From Lentinus brumalis (lineage: Eukaryota; Basidiomycota; Agaricomycetes; Polyporales; Polyporaceae), in contig MARA01000028.1 of NCBI GenBank assembly GCA_001792895.1, forward strand, positions 372,001 to 436,000: DNA of 64,000 nt, written 5' to 3'. Both the position numbers and the translations under genes were made by a program. This document shows positions 11,601 through 22,743 of the stretch, in pieces; position 1 is the first letter of the stretch; each line of letters starts with the position of its first letter. The notes below the pieces were generated by a model. The model searched no databases. It was not told where the DNA came from and was given only the letters and a program-made list of their open reading frames with translations.

Positions 11601-13894
11601 TCAGCATTCCTGTGGTCGTCGACGGTCAAAATCGTCTACGTCGGATAGCGTCGTGCACTACCGATGGATCTGTCAAGTTCCTATGCGAGACGGTCAATGT
11701 CGACCTCCGGGTACTAGATCCTCGGGCCTCTTCGGACATGTTTCAAGACATCCTCCTGGGAGTAGACTTTGCCGTCGAGCCCGTGCGTCATATTTGTGCT
11801 CCTCTGATGCCGTTTCCGTACTTACGTTGATACTGCTAGGTTTTTGTTCGTGAATCTGGGTCGCGATCACACCCGCGTCACATTTTCAGAAACGGGTCGA
11901 ACGAAGAGGATGTGCCGGACGAGGAGGCCATGTCCAACGAAGAGGACGTCTCAGGCGAGGAGGCCATGTCGAACAAAGAGGACAACTCAAACGAAGGGCA
12001 CGCATCGCACGGAGAAGACATACCGCACGCAGAGAACGAGCCGCACGAAGAGGACGGGTCGAACGAGGACTTGTTCTTCAACGGAGCTCAAAGTCCTGCT
12101 GCGTTTGCAGACCACGATATGGACCGTGACAACGAACAGCATCCAGACATGCCTCCGCCCTCTCCCCTTCTCCCTGTTTCATCTACTTCAGATTCACCCG
12201 AGCCACAGCCTGTCTACACCGCTGAAGAACGTCGTGATGCGCTTGTGCAGTGGTTACGAATCGTCAAAGACGGCGAATATGAGCGGTCTCCCATCACAAT
12301 CGACATACGAAGAGCCACCCGCCAGACGTCTACAAATGTTGTCCAACTGCTGCAGTGGTCCCGGTTCGTTCGGGAGCTACAGAAGTGCCCCCCGGGTGAC
12401 GCTAGCGCCCCACCTGCGGCGAGAGGTCTGTCGGTCACTAAAGCTGCGCTGGCCGTGTTTCTGGCCCGTGGTCATGACTGGATCAAGCAGGTGTTGAATG
12501 CGCAGGAGATCATCGAGAAACGCATCCCTGCTGTCTCCGAGATCACTCAGAAGCTCGTCATAGAGGGTGCCTATCTGGGTGCAAAGGCTCTGCAGGACCT
12601 GTGCGTGGCGGCCTCGACGGGTGCGCCTCTGCCACCTATTCCTAAACGAGGCCGTCCCAAAACTGAGGCTGACGTTGAGGAGTTGCCAGCGGACGTGCAC
12701 TCAGCGGGACACTCCCCACCCCCCCCTCAAAACCGACGAAGGAAGGCGCCGTCGAAGCCTAAACCTCGACGGGTTTTACGTCTTCCGGATTCGCCTGAAC
12801 CTCGTGGAGCTCCCCCGCCGCCCCCTGCTTGGCAGCATGTTTCTGACCGCCACGGTGGATCTGACCTCGACGCCGAAGGAGAGACCGATAGAGAGATGGC
12901 CGACGATCAGCCTCAGCAGGTCGTCACATACCCACCACTGCTCCCCTCCTCGCCCTTGCCACCTTCTTCCATGGAATCCGACGATGAGATCGAAGTTGAG
13001 GGAGGTATCAGCGACTTGCATCTGGAAGGCGACGGAGATGGAGAGGCCGAAGCAATGGTTCTAGACCTGCCAGAGCGTCCTGAAGTTCCCCGATCGCCCC
13101 TACCATCATCGTCCGGGGAGTCCAGCGACGAGGAAGAAACTCATTATGTCGGAGGCGAGGATGAGCATGACGAGGATGATCCACGCCGGCCTGACGAGAT
13201 GGAGTATGAGGATGGCGAGGAATCGGAACAGGAGGACACTAGTGAGGAGGAGGACATGGAGGACTATGGGGTCCGGGCAGTTGGACAGCGGACCCACCAG
13301 CAAAGGGCTGGGATTCCGACGGGCTCCAACTCTTCCACAACCTCCGAGTCTTCGTCGAGCTCCGAGTCTTCGTCGAGCTCCGAGTCTTCGTCGAGCTCTG
13401 AGTCTTCGTCAAGCTCCGAGTCTTCGTCAAGCTCCGAGTCTTCGTCAAGCTCCGAGTCTTCGTCGAGCTCCGAGTCTTCGTCAAGCTCCGAGTCTTCGTC
13501 AAGCTCCGAGTCTTCGTCAAGCTCCGAGTCTTCGTCAAGCTCCGAGTCTTCGTCGAGCTCCGAGTCTTCGTCAAGCTCCGAGTCTTCGTCAAGCTCCGAG
13601 TCTTCGTCGAGCACAGGCCCTGCCATGCCCGCCCCTCGGGCACGGTACGTGTCTGCACAACGTGCAACCACTGTGAGCAGCGACGACGGTTCCAGACAGC
13701 CCGCCCCACATACTACTGTGGCATCAGGTAGCACGGTTGGTGCCTTGCAAACCCACGAACGGTCTGACCCCCGCCCAGCCACAGTCATAGCAGGGCCTAG
13801 CAGACGGCAGCCTGCACCTTTGATTAGGCGTCGAATTGGGGCACTTGTCATAGAACTCGAATCTCCGGTGACGTCCTCCAAGACCGCGTTATAG
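8700..13894 (+). CDS. Large hyper-acidic repeat protein (1,576 aa), function unknown
   Basis: Nine exons with consistent phases: 8700-8767, 8828-8855, 8902-9168, 9230-9477, 9536-10973, 11038-11217, 11279-11531, 11589-11782 and 11840-13894, ending TAG. The protein has a short basic N-terminus, then a long Asp/Glu/Gln/Pro repeat tract (roughly 9,970-10,770). Two short exons encode ordered-looking sequence (residues such as WPGLLVWHGAGDIAALFEDR). An acidic stretch, a predicted helical domain around 12,220-12,620, a basic GRPK-like motif (KRGRPKTE, AT-hook-like) and a Ser/Glu tract made of a SESSSS repeat (13,345-13,613) follow. Acidic tracts with an AT-hook-like motif suggest a nuclear or chromatin-linked protein, but that is inference. 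I do not recognise the family. Confidence 0.75.
9970..10775 (+). repeat. Coding low-complexity tract (Asp/Glu/Gln/Pro)
   Basis: Imperfect repetition of GACGAGCAGCCCGACGAG-type units (DEQPDEQP, DADEDEEL) within exon 5 of the acidic-protein gene. Units are multiples of three, so length change keeps the frame. Several longer blocks recur, for example the block encoding ELDADEDADLDEQPDEDEQP occurs at about 10,480 and 10,590. This indicates unequal exchange or slippage. Long ORFs on the other strand are side effects of the codon repetition. Confidence 0.9.
13345..13613 (+). repeat. 18-bp coding minisatellite (SESSSS)n
   Basis: About fifteen copies of an 18-bp unit, GAGTCTTCGTCAAGCTCC or the GAGCTCC variant, encoding the hexapeptide ESSSSS in the last exon of the acidic-protein gene. 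Two synonymous unit types (TCAAGC and TCGAGC) are interspersed. Serine runs next to glutamate are classic casein kinase II sites, which is a family-level expectation only. Confidence 0.93.
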
Positions 13895-14194
13895 TTTGCT
13901 ACACTAGGACGAAACCAATATATCATATCTGTTACCGGGATATGTATAAATGTTGTTCTGCCTGCTCCACCACGTCGAACATACAAAGTAGGCTGAGCAG
14001 TGGATGCGGAACCCCAGACTCAGCACAGTGTACATAACGCTTGTTATATTGGAGCATAACAACCAGAAGGTTGTGGTTCCTAATCACATCCATCCGACAA
14101 ATCTGGTAACTCCAACATCCGATAAATATCGTGCACTTCCTACCACCCTCTCGTTCTCCCCACCCACCATCGCGTCTGCCCACCACTACATCCT

Positions 14195-15124
14195 ATGGCC
14201 CCCATCACCCGTCGTAATTTCCTCAACCTCTCCATAGACGAGCAGATGCTCGTGCTGTCGTTGGTGGATTTCAAGACCCTCCTCGTACTCCGTCGCTGCT
14301 CCAAGGGATCGCGATGGGCTATAGGCCAAGTCCTGCGCCGAACCCTCGAAAGGATCTGTGGTCGCTACGTCAACAGGGCTACTGCAATCGACCTGCTCCA
14401 CACCCTCACCAACTTGTCGTCCTACATTGGCGGGGAGCTAGTTGCGTGCATCATGCTACGCCGGGACTTCTGGGCAGAGTGCGCCCTCAACATCTTTGTC
14501 CCCACCCAGTACTGGAAGTCGGTCATGCACCATCTCGTCCACAAGCAGGGCGTGACGATGGGTACTGTCTATCACACCCAAGACGGGGAGGAATTCGACT
14601 GGACGGAGACCCGCGCACTCGAGTCCATTACCCTCATGTCCACCCCAAAGGGACGGATCACGGTCTACCGTTCCAGCACGACCGACGCGCTCGCCCCCAT
14701 TGCATGCCGTTCGACATCCATCGAGCTCTGCTACATGAACCTCGACCGGTTCGGTCATGCGTATCCCGAGCTCCTCTTCCATCGACGCACTCTCTTGGCC
14801 GACCTCGACGAGAACGAGATCGAGGAGCAGACCAGGAAGTGGGAGCGACGGGGGATTGAGGTGGCGGAAGAGGTGGATGAGTGGCCCGAGTACGACACGC
14901 TGGGGTGCCCGAGAGCTCGTTTCCTCTGCCTCACTCAGCTGCGGACGTTCACCGATGCTGGGTCTATGCACATGTGCATGTTGCATGGGTCTCGCCCGCT
15001 TCAAAGCAAGGTCGTTTGGCGGCTCGCATTTCTGGAGTGCACGGACGGGTCATGCGCAGGTTTGGGAGACAGTCAAGGTCTCTTGGGGAGCACGGAGAAG
15101 GGTAGGGACGGGGATCGGTTGTAG
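14195..15124 (+). CDS. Expanded-family protein with F-box-like N-terminus
   Basis: A single uninterrupted exon encodes 309 aa and ends TAG. Residues ~10-45 (LSIDEQMLVLSLVDFKTLLV) have the spacing of an F-box, which in other proteins binds Skp1 in SCF ubiquitin ligases. The rest contains blocks (ITVYRSSTTDALAPIACRST, FGHAYPELLFHRRTLL, WPEYDTLGCP) that I associate with a large Agaricomycete family of unknown function. Cys residues near the C-terminus (CPRARFLCL, CTDGSC) could bind metal. An upstream leader rich in CCCACC precedes the ATG. The C-terminal 25 residues are low in conservation character. The F-box assignment is tentative. Confidence 0.6.
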   Translation: MAPITRRNFLNLSIDEQMLVLSLVDFKTLLVLRRCSKGSRWAIGQVLRRTLERICGRYVNRATAIDLLHTLTNLSSYIGGELVACIMLRRDFWAECALNIFVPTQYWKSVMHHLVHKQGVTMGTVYHTQDGEEFDWTETRALESITLMSTPKGRITVYRSSTTDALAPIACRSTSIELCYMNLDRFGHAYPELLFHRRTLLADLDENEIEEQTRKWERRGIEVAEEVDEWPEYDTLGCPRARFLCLTQLRTFTDAGSMHMCMLHGSRPLQSKVVWRLAFLECTDGSCAGLGDSQGLLGSTEKGRDGDRL

Positions 15125-16298
15125 ATGTGTATAGACGTCTGTTACCGTCAAAATGAAGGCATGTATCCATAATGCAAGATCGCTCCTCTGCTATCATCGA
15201 CCATGCACAAAGGCAGCTCCGACGGAAAACTGATGTTCGTACTCACCGAATTGACGCAGTCTCCCTCTCGCTGATAGATATGTGCCAGCGTCCTGTGAGT
15301 CACACTGTCGAGTCTGACTCACGACTGGCTATCGTGCGGTCCAGAGGGGAAGTCTGCACGTTCACAAGTCCGATAGAACTGGTCTCTCAGTAAGGGAACA
15401 CCAAGGATATTGTACAGATGTCTAGGAATGTAGCACGTCAGATCGTGGTCCGGTCCAACCCAACCCAGATGAGCAGTCACTAGACAGGTCTGACGACCGT
15501 CGAGTCGTCGTCTCCACATCCCATCTAGCCACCCCAAGCACGTCAGATCGTGGTCCGGTCCAACCCAACCCAGATGAGCAGTCACTAGACAGGTCTGACG
15601 ACCTCCGAGTCGTCGTCTCCACATCCCATCTAGCCACCCCAAGCATGTCAGATCGTGGTCCGGTCCGACCCAACCCAGATGCGCAGTCACTAGACAGGTC
15701 CGACGACCGCCGAGTCGTCGTCTCCACATCCCATCTAGCCACCCCAAGCATCTGATACCACACACCGACACATAACGTACCTTTTCTCTTTGAGTTCGAA
15801 TTGTGAGGGATTATTCTTCAGTTTTTGGATCCTCGGCTTCGAAAGAAGTGTGCAGCCCAGGTCAAGCCCCTGATAGCCTGTGAGAGTCTTGAAAAACTCG
15901 TTGGGCTCCAGCAGAGTGCAACATAAACGGGGAACCAGGACATACTGACCTTGGTGCCCAACTCAAAGAGACGCGATTGTAGGGGGATGCCGAGGCTTGT
16001 TACAGTCTCCAAGTTGTCTGCCAGTGTAGAGCACATAGGGTGAGCGTACAGACTATATCCACAGGGTAGAGAGTTCCAGATAAGCTAGGAAACCCAGGGC
16101 ATTAAGATGAGAGTCGGCAGGGAGTCAGCGAGACGAGTTGGAACTTGGAACGCACCGTGCGTCGGACCGTGAGACCATTTGAAGGAGCCGCTCTCAAGGG
16201 CGCTCTCGATCTCTGGCCGGAGTTCCGACTGCACGTCGGTGTGTCTTGCTACCCAAATATTACCGACTCCTCCTCGTCCTCCTCCTCAACCCCTGCAG
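15125..16298. other. Intergenic with a 105-bp array
   Basis: Apart from the 105-bp array at about 15,437-15,755 I see no gene. Sequence after the array is unremarkable and leads into the hydrolase gene. The open frames on the minus strand across the array follow from a period divisible by three. Confidence 0.5.
15437..15755. repeat. Tandem array, three 105-bp units
   Basis: GTCAGATCGTGGTCCGGTCC begins at 15,437, 15,542 and 15,647, giving a 105-bp period with only a few substitutions between units. Each unit ends with CATCTAGCCACCCCAAGCA. The unit has no resemblance to the palindromic arrays elsewhere in the window. It opens a reading frame on the minus strand, but no exon or start supports a protein. 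Confidence 0.93.
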
Positions 16299-18000
16299 AT
16301 GTTGTGCTCTCCCGTTGCCAGTAGTCTCTCCTCTCACTCGTGCTTTCCACCGCACTCGAGGTGCTCTCCGGGTCATCCAGTCATGGTGTGTATGATTTTG
16401 TCTCTCGGTGCCCACAATCCTTGTCAATTCCCTTTCGAAGTTTGTATCTATGTGTCATGTATTGTACGGTACTACGTCAATCTATAATCTTTTCAGAACT
16501 ACCCCAGGACTCGACATCACCCCACTTCGACTAGCCTCAGTGCAGGGAAGGCGCCCAAAGACTCGTCGAGCTTCAGTACCACTGCCCGCGCAAGTACTAT
16601 CCAAGGTTCAAGAGCCAGGCAGAGCAATACGGAACGAACGTTACGACGGGACGTTGGTGCGGACATGCGACCCTCAACCACTGCTGGGCTCTTCGTCTTT
16701 CACGACACCGGGCCCCCGAGAGGAAGCAGGCTCCGAGTGTACACGACTCTGGTCATCCTTCACGGCCATTTGTGGCACAGCGGTGAGTCCTCCGACTAAC
16801 CATGCTTTAGTCCCCCACTGTGTCGATGATTATTGTGTGCATGATACTTAGCATTGACACAACCTCCTTGTAGGTATATTCGCTCCTTTACTCGAGCATG
16901 CTCGGGACACCAACACTCGCATCATCCTCGTCAATCGACGTGATTACCCAGGAACCGTCCCGTACTCTGCTAGCGAGCTTGCGCTCCTCCCCTTGTCTGT
17001 GAAGAATCTCACGACGAACCCAGAGGAGCTGGAAAGCATCAAGATTTCGATCTTGTTCTTCATGAAGCACCGAGCGCACGAGCTACTTAGGTTTCTGACC
17101 GGCCTCGTACGTGATGGTAATGTTCACCTATCCGTCGGACGCAGCACGGGTGGTATCGTCCTGGTGGGCTGGTCGCTCGGCATGCTCTGGGTCAGCGCGT
17201 TGCTGGCTCATGCTGCCTCTTTCCTACATGACAACGTCAACCTCAGCAGGTACCTCCGTCGTGTCATTTCGTACGGTTCGTGATCCGATTTTTTCAAGTC
17301 ATCTACTGGGTCATGACCTAATCACTCCCGTTGGCACTGTCGTGTCAATGTAGATGCACACGCCTTTATGTTTGGCTATAGCAGACCGGAACCTGCCTTC
17401 AACCCCTTCCTCGATCACAGCATGGACATCAATGGAGGGGAACTGCACGACTGGCTCAGTGGATACTACACGCACGGTGGAACAGTCGAGACCCTTGCAT
17501 TCCAAACGTCCTCCTGCGACCGTGTCCCAACCATCCAGCGCATGACTGCCAGGCAACGTGCCGGCTGCCTCGACTGTACACCTGGGGAAGAAGGCGGTGC
17601 CGACGAGCTACTCATGATAGCAGGTCATCGAACAGGCGCGTTCCGGGATCTCTGGCAGGCTGCTCTCCACTTGGGTCCAGGAGGCACGAGGAACTCGGAC
17701 GAGTTACGGGATGTTGAGGTGATTGTTTTGTGGTGCGACCGGTCGGTGTGGGAAACGACGGATGCTGCATGGTGCGTTGCTGCTGAGCTAGAGCATGCCA
17801 GGCAGCAGGGCCAGTTGGTGAGGAAGGTTCGAATTGCACGCGTTCGTGGGCAGAATCATTTTGTGAGTACGGCCATTCATATGCATGACCGGACCAGATT
17901 GTTCAGTGTCGAACCTTCATCACAGATGCATTGGGATTCGCCGCAGGTTGCCATGCATGCATTTCTCTGTCACACAAGCGAGCTTGACGCTACCATGTAA
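16299..18000 (+). CDS. Alpha/beta hydrolase fold protein
   Basis: Exons 16299-16385, 16497-16782, 16874-17275, 17354-17862 and 17926-18000 join in phase to 452 aa. Family hallmarks in order: an oxyanion-hole segment LHGHLWHSG (about residues 117-125), a strand IILVNRRDYPGT (141-152), the nucleophile elbow GWSLG with Ser225, and a C-terminal NHFMHWDSP whose His (427 or 430) would be the catalytic base. The acid is probably in the VIVLWCDRS region. Such proteins hydrolyse esters or similar bonds; the substrate cannot be told. The final intron (17863-17925) splits the His motif and supports the model. The N-terminal ~90 residues are low complexity, and the start is the least certain part. Confidence 0.8.
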
Positions 18001-18230
18001 TCTGCATTCGAACGCAGGATGTTGGACGGCGGGTCACACGGAATAGGAAACGACACATGCTAGGAGTCAAGAGCGAGCCAATGCAACACTACTATCCTTG
18101 TTCAACGTCCAGCTCCAGTCTATGCCTGCTCACCCGCCACAAATCCTCATAGACCCGTTCCCCGAAGCCGCCCAGCACTCAACGCCTGCCTACACAGTCA
18201 TGATGTCCGAATATACATCCTGCTCGAATC

Positions 18231-19079
18231 TCAGCCCCACAATATCCCCGCATGGATACTAGCACTCACCTCGGGAACCTTCCCCTTGAGCCAGGTCAGC
18301 ATGCCTTGCACATAGTCGAGCGGGTTGCTCGACCTCGACATTCCCCGGGTCATGAGACCGACCTGCATCCCAGTCCATTCCTTCCGCACGTCGTCTCTCG
18401 GGTCTAGGGTGTCCACGTACTTGCCTGCCTTCTCCAGCTGGAGGAAGGTCGCGCGCCCATCCCGATGGATGTACGGGTGGTCGAGGAGCTCCTCGAACGA
18501 CGGCTCCGTTGACTCTGTCTCATCTACCTTCCAGTAGAAAGGGACTCCATCGAACACGTCCTTCGACAACTCGTGTTTGTGATCGGTAATACTTCGACAA
18601 CGAATCACTCACCTTTGGGAGTACTTCGTGCAGCCACTCGACCACCTCTTTGAGCCTGCCCTCGGCGTCCTGCCCTTCACGGACGTTATCACAGATGGTT
18701 CGCAACTTCCCGGTGAACGTTGTGTACAGACGTGCGAGGACCGGGTCCTCGCTCGTGAGCTCCCGGTAGCCCAGGAACAGGCCCACAATGACATGGTGCT
18801 GGTCGGGCGTAACGTTCATGTCGACGAGCCCTCCGCCATTCGCGACTTCGAACATACGATTCCACGGCGCATTCCTGTCAGGCTCTGAGGCGATAGGCAC
18901 CCAGAACTGTGGACGCATGCGACCTCAGTAGGGCTCATGAGGCCTGGAAGGAGAACATCGCTCACCCCGTGATTCCCACTGGGACTGTGCACTTCCAAGA
19001 TTGCCTGGTTCCCGTAGTCGCCCGGGATGAGCGGGTGCTCGGGCAGGTCGCGGGCGAAGGTGAAAGTGAGGATGGCCAT
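18231..19079 (-). CDS. Unknown protein, member 1 of a divergent paralog pair
   Basis: Minus-strand exons 19079-18966, 18906-18613 and 18569-18231 give 248 aa with both introns in phase 0. An alternative 3' end uses the GTGAGT at about 18,270 and one more exon. The protein begins MAILTFTFARDLPEH and is mixed helical with no transmembrane segment or motif I recognise. Its first and second introns fall at the same positions as in the neighbouring plus-strand gene at 19303, and both proteins share PWN and a GYREL/GFREL block in exon 2. The two are therefore taken as diverged paralogs. Function unknown. Confidence 0.65.
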
Positions 19080-19302
19080 TATTGGAGGTGAGGCAGAACG
19101 GGCAGGTGGACGAGGAGAGAGATGGTGGTGGAACCACTTATCGGACGTTTGACTCGCCTTCTGAAGGTGCTGATTACGATCTCCTGCAGGCTCGTGCAAG
19201 TGACGCATGCCGCCCGGCTACGCGGTCTTTATCCTCACCATCTCCAATCTCATCGACCCAGCACTCTACCGCGGCACCCCACAAGCGATCTGGTTTGCCA
19301 CA
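19080..19302. promoter_or_regulatory. Bidirectional promoter of the paralog pair
   Basis: Only 223 bp separate the two divergent start codons, so a shared promoter is likely. No clear TATA box or palindromic operator is visible. Inference from spacing only. Confidence 0.4.
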
Positions 19303-19956
19303 ATGTCTATATTGACGATGAAGAGCACCCAATTTTGGCCTGACACCGAGGAAGAGGGGGAGGTCTATGAGGCCGCAATGTTGTATGTTTATGGGGGAGA
19401 CGTAGTACACGGGGTACGAGGACGACCGCTTGCTCAGAGTCGTGCATGCCGAGTTGATATCAAGAACAGGTCTGTTTACCGGTTGGACCGCACCCCGAAC
19501 AGCATTACCCTTGGAACGAGCGAATAGCAGAAGTCCGTACAATCTGGCGAGAAGAGTGCGGTATCAGCCTACAACAGGAACAAATCGTCGTCGACATTTT
19601 GATAGGGTTCCGCGAGCTTTCTGACAACCCCCATGAAGAGGCTCGGGAGGACTACGACAGACTTACACGGATGTTGTCAATAATCTGCTCTATGGCCGAC
19701 CCATCTGACAACGTCGAGGATATCCTCCGGGTGGTAGGGCAATTCCTTCGGGACTGGCTGGGGGAGGTATGTGGTCAATGTGTGGACAGTCTCGCAAAAC
19801 GCGCTGATCAAGGATGAGAAGGGCGCTTTCAAGGAGTACACAGACTCATCGGTGCAGACTGAGTGTGCCGAAGAGGATTGGGAGGATGAGCAGCAGAGCA
19901 ACGAAGCCATAGTGCACCGGGAATACATAGAGGCATACACACAGACAGGTGAATAA
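19303..19956 (+). CDS. Unknown protein, member 2 of a divergent paralog pair
   Basis: Exons 19303-19413, 19470-19766 and 19813-19956 give 183 aa. All introns are phase 0 and lie after residues 37 and 136, matching the minus-strand neighbour (after 38 and 136). It begins MSILTMKSTQFWP, carries YPWNERIAEV and IGFRELSDNPHEEA, and ends with an acidic tail. It is about 65 residues shorter than its partner at the C-terminus, so it may be truncated or use another 3' exon (a possible GTGAAT donor overlaps the stop). An upstream in-frame ATG exists at about 19,207, but the shared gene structure favours 19303. Confidence 0.55.
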
Positions 19957-21231
19957 TATCTCTGGCCTCGTATTGCTGGCAGGCGTAGTATATCGAATCG
20001 ACTGACGCGGCGTCCAGCTGGGGCTCGTACCCCTGAAGGATAGTGCATTCCATGTAGGCTCATGTTGGAACGCACGAGTCGCTCTTCCGTCGGTATTGGG
20101 AGTGGTTGATGAGGCGTAGTATGTGGTCTTGCACGCTGTTGATGTTGAACGGGTCCGTATGCACCGTCTACAGCTCTGAGTGTCGGTCTGTAAACGCGTC
20201 ACATCGACGCTCTGACCCCGGCCAGTAAGCAACTGGTACAGGCCGTTTCTCAACATGAAGCCAGTCAACTCACCTTGGAGACGATGGCGCGGCAGTGGGA
20301 CCTGTCCTTGAGGTCTCAGCAGCGACGAGTGTCCGGGGCTACTCACGGAGGGTGTGATGAAGCCGGAGTGGTCCCGCATCAAGGCCGCAAAGACCCATCC
20401 CGGGCACGGTTTTGGCCGTACTTTGATCGCTACCTGCCTGTGTCTCGTCCAGTTATGTGGAGAAGGAGTCGGCCGAGCTGGTGTCTGTGCTGAGGCCTCA
20501 AGCAGGACACGCACAAGTTCGAAGCCATCTGCTCTCAAAGTGGGAAGTTTCGGAGTGCATGTCTTGAGGAAGTGCAGGCACTACAACTTGGGCGTTGTCT
20601 GTGCACACCGGGTCAGTATCCTGAGTCATGTGTAGAAGACAGAGACTCACGTTGACATGAAGAATTGTGGCGATTGCACCTATTGGGGCTTCCTAGTATC
20701 GTCTTGGACGAGGAGCATGGAACGCGCAGAACATGACTGGGCTGCTCACCAGACGCACCTGCGCTAGCGGTGACTCGGGCTTGGACGTCGCTGGTCGATC
20801 ATCATGACTGACGACTCATATACTCATGATGACTGTCGTGGTACGACATTGAGCAAGGTGGTGAGCACATAGCATAGACGACATCAATATACACGAACGT
20901 TAAAAGCATGATAGGACGGACAAACTAGGACAACAGCAACATGCCACGCGGAAAACACAGGGTATGTACACAACACTGGAGTGCTCGGCGCTGGACATAG
21001 GTACTGATACCTACCCAGGTTCCCGAGACCAGACGAGCAACACGAACAAATGCAAAGAGCGATCGACTGTACCTCAAGTCCAAAGCGAGTACGGTACGTT
21101 ATCCGGAACGTCCGAGCATCCACAGCTTGTTCTCAACCCCGCAAAACCCATGCATGCGGCCTGCCTACCTGCACTCCTCCCGCCGCACCCGCTCGCCCTG
21201 CCCGAGTGCCAACGATCCTTGACCTCCCGCA
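19957..21231. other. Intergenic, no gene seen
   Basis: About 1.3 kb with short overlapping ORFs on both strands that do not splice into a model. It may hold a lost 3' part of the plus-strand paralog, but I could not align it by eye. No repeat array is visible. Confidence 0.4.
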
Positions 21232-21807
21232 TCAGCCCGACCTTTCGAGACGGCTCGTTCGCCCAACCGCTAGGGCTAGATTTGTGGGCGATGCCACTGG
21301 ATTGCCGGGAGAAGGGAGGAATGTAGGGGTTCGATGGCCAGGTGCAGACAGCCCGGTCACAGGGCTATTTGGGAGGGAGCACGAGGGAGACGGGATGGGC
21401 GTGAGTGGCGATGACGGACGCATGAGCACGTCGACTGCGCTCTGCAACTGCGAGCTCGACGAGACCTGCAGTTGTGGGAGGGTCTTCGTGTCGACCTCCG
21501 GCCTCGACTGTCCCTTGGCGCGGGGCTTGTCCGACGACGACAACGATGTCGACGTGACACCAGATGGCGGAGCACGACCCTCGAACTTCGCAGTTCGCGC
21601 ACCACACTTGTGCTGCCCCCGTTGCGATCCCTTCGGGTACCTGCAGGAGAGGCCGCGACGCGTGCACTGGTTGCACCGCTGACGGCCACCAGGCGGCGGC
21701 GGCCCACAAGCAATCTTGCGCTCACGACAGAATAGGCACGCCATAATCGGCTTCTTCTTCTCGGGCTCCTTCCCAGTGTCGCTGCCCTCACCAGTCGCCC
21801 CCGCCAT
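21232..21807 (-). CDS. Zn2Cys6 fungal-type DNA-binding protein
   Basis: Single exon, 191 aa. Residues 24-55 form a classic Zn(II)2Cys6 binuclear cluster: Cys24-x2-Cys27-x6-Cys34-x10-Cys45-x2-Cys48-x6-Cys55, with the basic RERKIACG stretch between Cys27 and the following residues. This fold binds CGG-type DNA sites in fungal transcription factors. No middle homology (fungal-specific TF) domain follows; the rest is Ser/Pro-rich and probably disordered. It is therefore either a small regulator, as often seen in basidiomycetes, or the first exon of a longer gene. The start ATG follows a pyrimidine-rich stretch on the minus strand and is the only good candidate. Confidence 0.8.
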   Translation of the reverse strand: MAGATGEGSDTGKEPEKKKPIMACLFCRERKIACGPPPPGGRQRCNQCTRRGLSCRYPKGSQRGQHKCGARTAKFEGRAPPSGVTSTSLSSSDKPRAKGQSRPEVDTKTLPQLQVSSSSQLQSAVDVLMRPSSPLTPIPSPSCSLPNSPVTGLSAPGHRTPTFLPSPGNPVASPTNLALAVGRTSRLERSG

Positions 21808-22743
21808 GTCGAGCTTGAACAGGACCGTCGGTGAGACGAGCAGCAGGTCTGGGTTTGACGACGGGGACGAGGACAGGTAAAGATAGGGGTGGTGGGATGA
21901 CGTGGCTGTCGGAGCAGTCAGTAGAGATGGAAGCAGGGATCTTGCATGGATGACCGCGAACCCTCTTGTTGCGTCGCGGGGTCGACCAGAGCGGAAGACG
22001 GTCAGCTTGACCGGTCGTGAGCAAAGTTAAGTCGTCCACAAACGCTAGTGAGCAAAGTGAAGTGCTCCACGAACGCCGGCGCACTATCAGCGCGCAGGTC
22101 ACGTGGCTGACGCGTCGCGTCGACAATCCGACGCGTCTCTCAGCACTACCACTACTCAGTAGTCTCCCACTTGCTCCAACCCGAGGACCTGCACCCTTCC
22201 CTGATCCCGACGTCCGCAGCTACAGGTAAAGTGATGTCTGCAGTCACGAGTAAGTAGTACGTCGAATGTCAGTGGTGTAATACGGCTCTCACCTGGGCAC
22301 TCTTCGCCATCGCGCCCAGCAGCTCTGTGCATACTGTACAAGGGGATTTGTGTCACCAGTTCGGCATGTCCCAAACGAGATCGCCCTGAGATAAACGGAC
22401 AAACCCAACAAGATGGTACGAGCGCGTCGATCGCACCGCACTCGGGCAAGTGTGAATAAACACGAGGCTACGCGACGTGTTCTACGTCTCATGTACTAGT
22501 ACGTGGCCGCGTTTAAACCTGCACTCCTCTGCCTGACGCCCTTCCATACTCATTATTTCAGGACAATATGGCTGCCTTTCGTGTGTCGACAAGGGCCCGC
22601 CATAGGCCGCCATCCACGACCATTCCGACTATCGTGATTGTGGCGCCGCCGAGGCTGTTGGTCTGCCCTCGGCGCGCGCCCTCGCTGTCAACGGCCATCG
22701 ATGGCCCATCGGGTCTACCGACCGCTGGAGTTTTATCCGCGGA
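21808..22743. other. Divergent intergenic region
   Basis: This lies between the Zn2Cys6 gene (minus) and the dioxygenase gene (plus). An ORF starting at 22,568 (MAAFRVSTRARHRPP) overlaps the first dioxygenase exon in another frame and could be an alternative first exon if an unseen intron joins them. I see no repeat or RNA gene. Confidence 0.4.

Noticed and set aside
13239..13986. Minus-strand SELDED repeat ORF (240 codons)
   Set aside because: Reverse of the SESSSS coding minisatellite, which belongs to a phase-supported gene on plus.
15319..15771. 150-codon minus ORF with three protein repeats
   Set aside because: Generated by the 105-bp tandem array (multiple of three); no other coding evidence.
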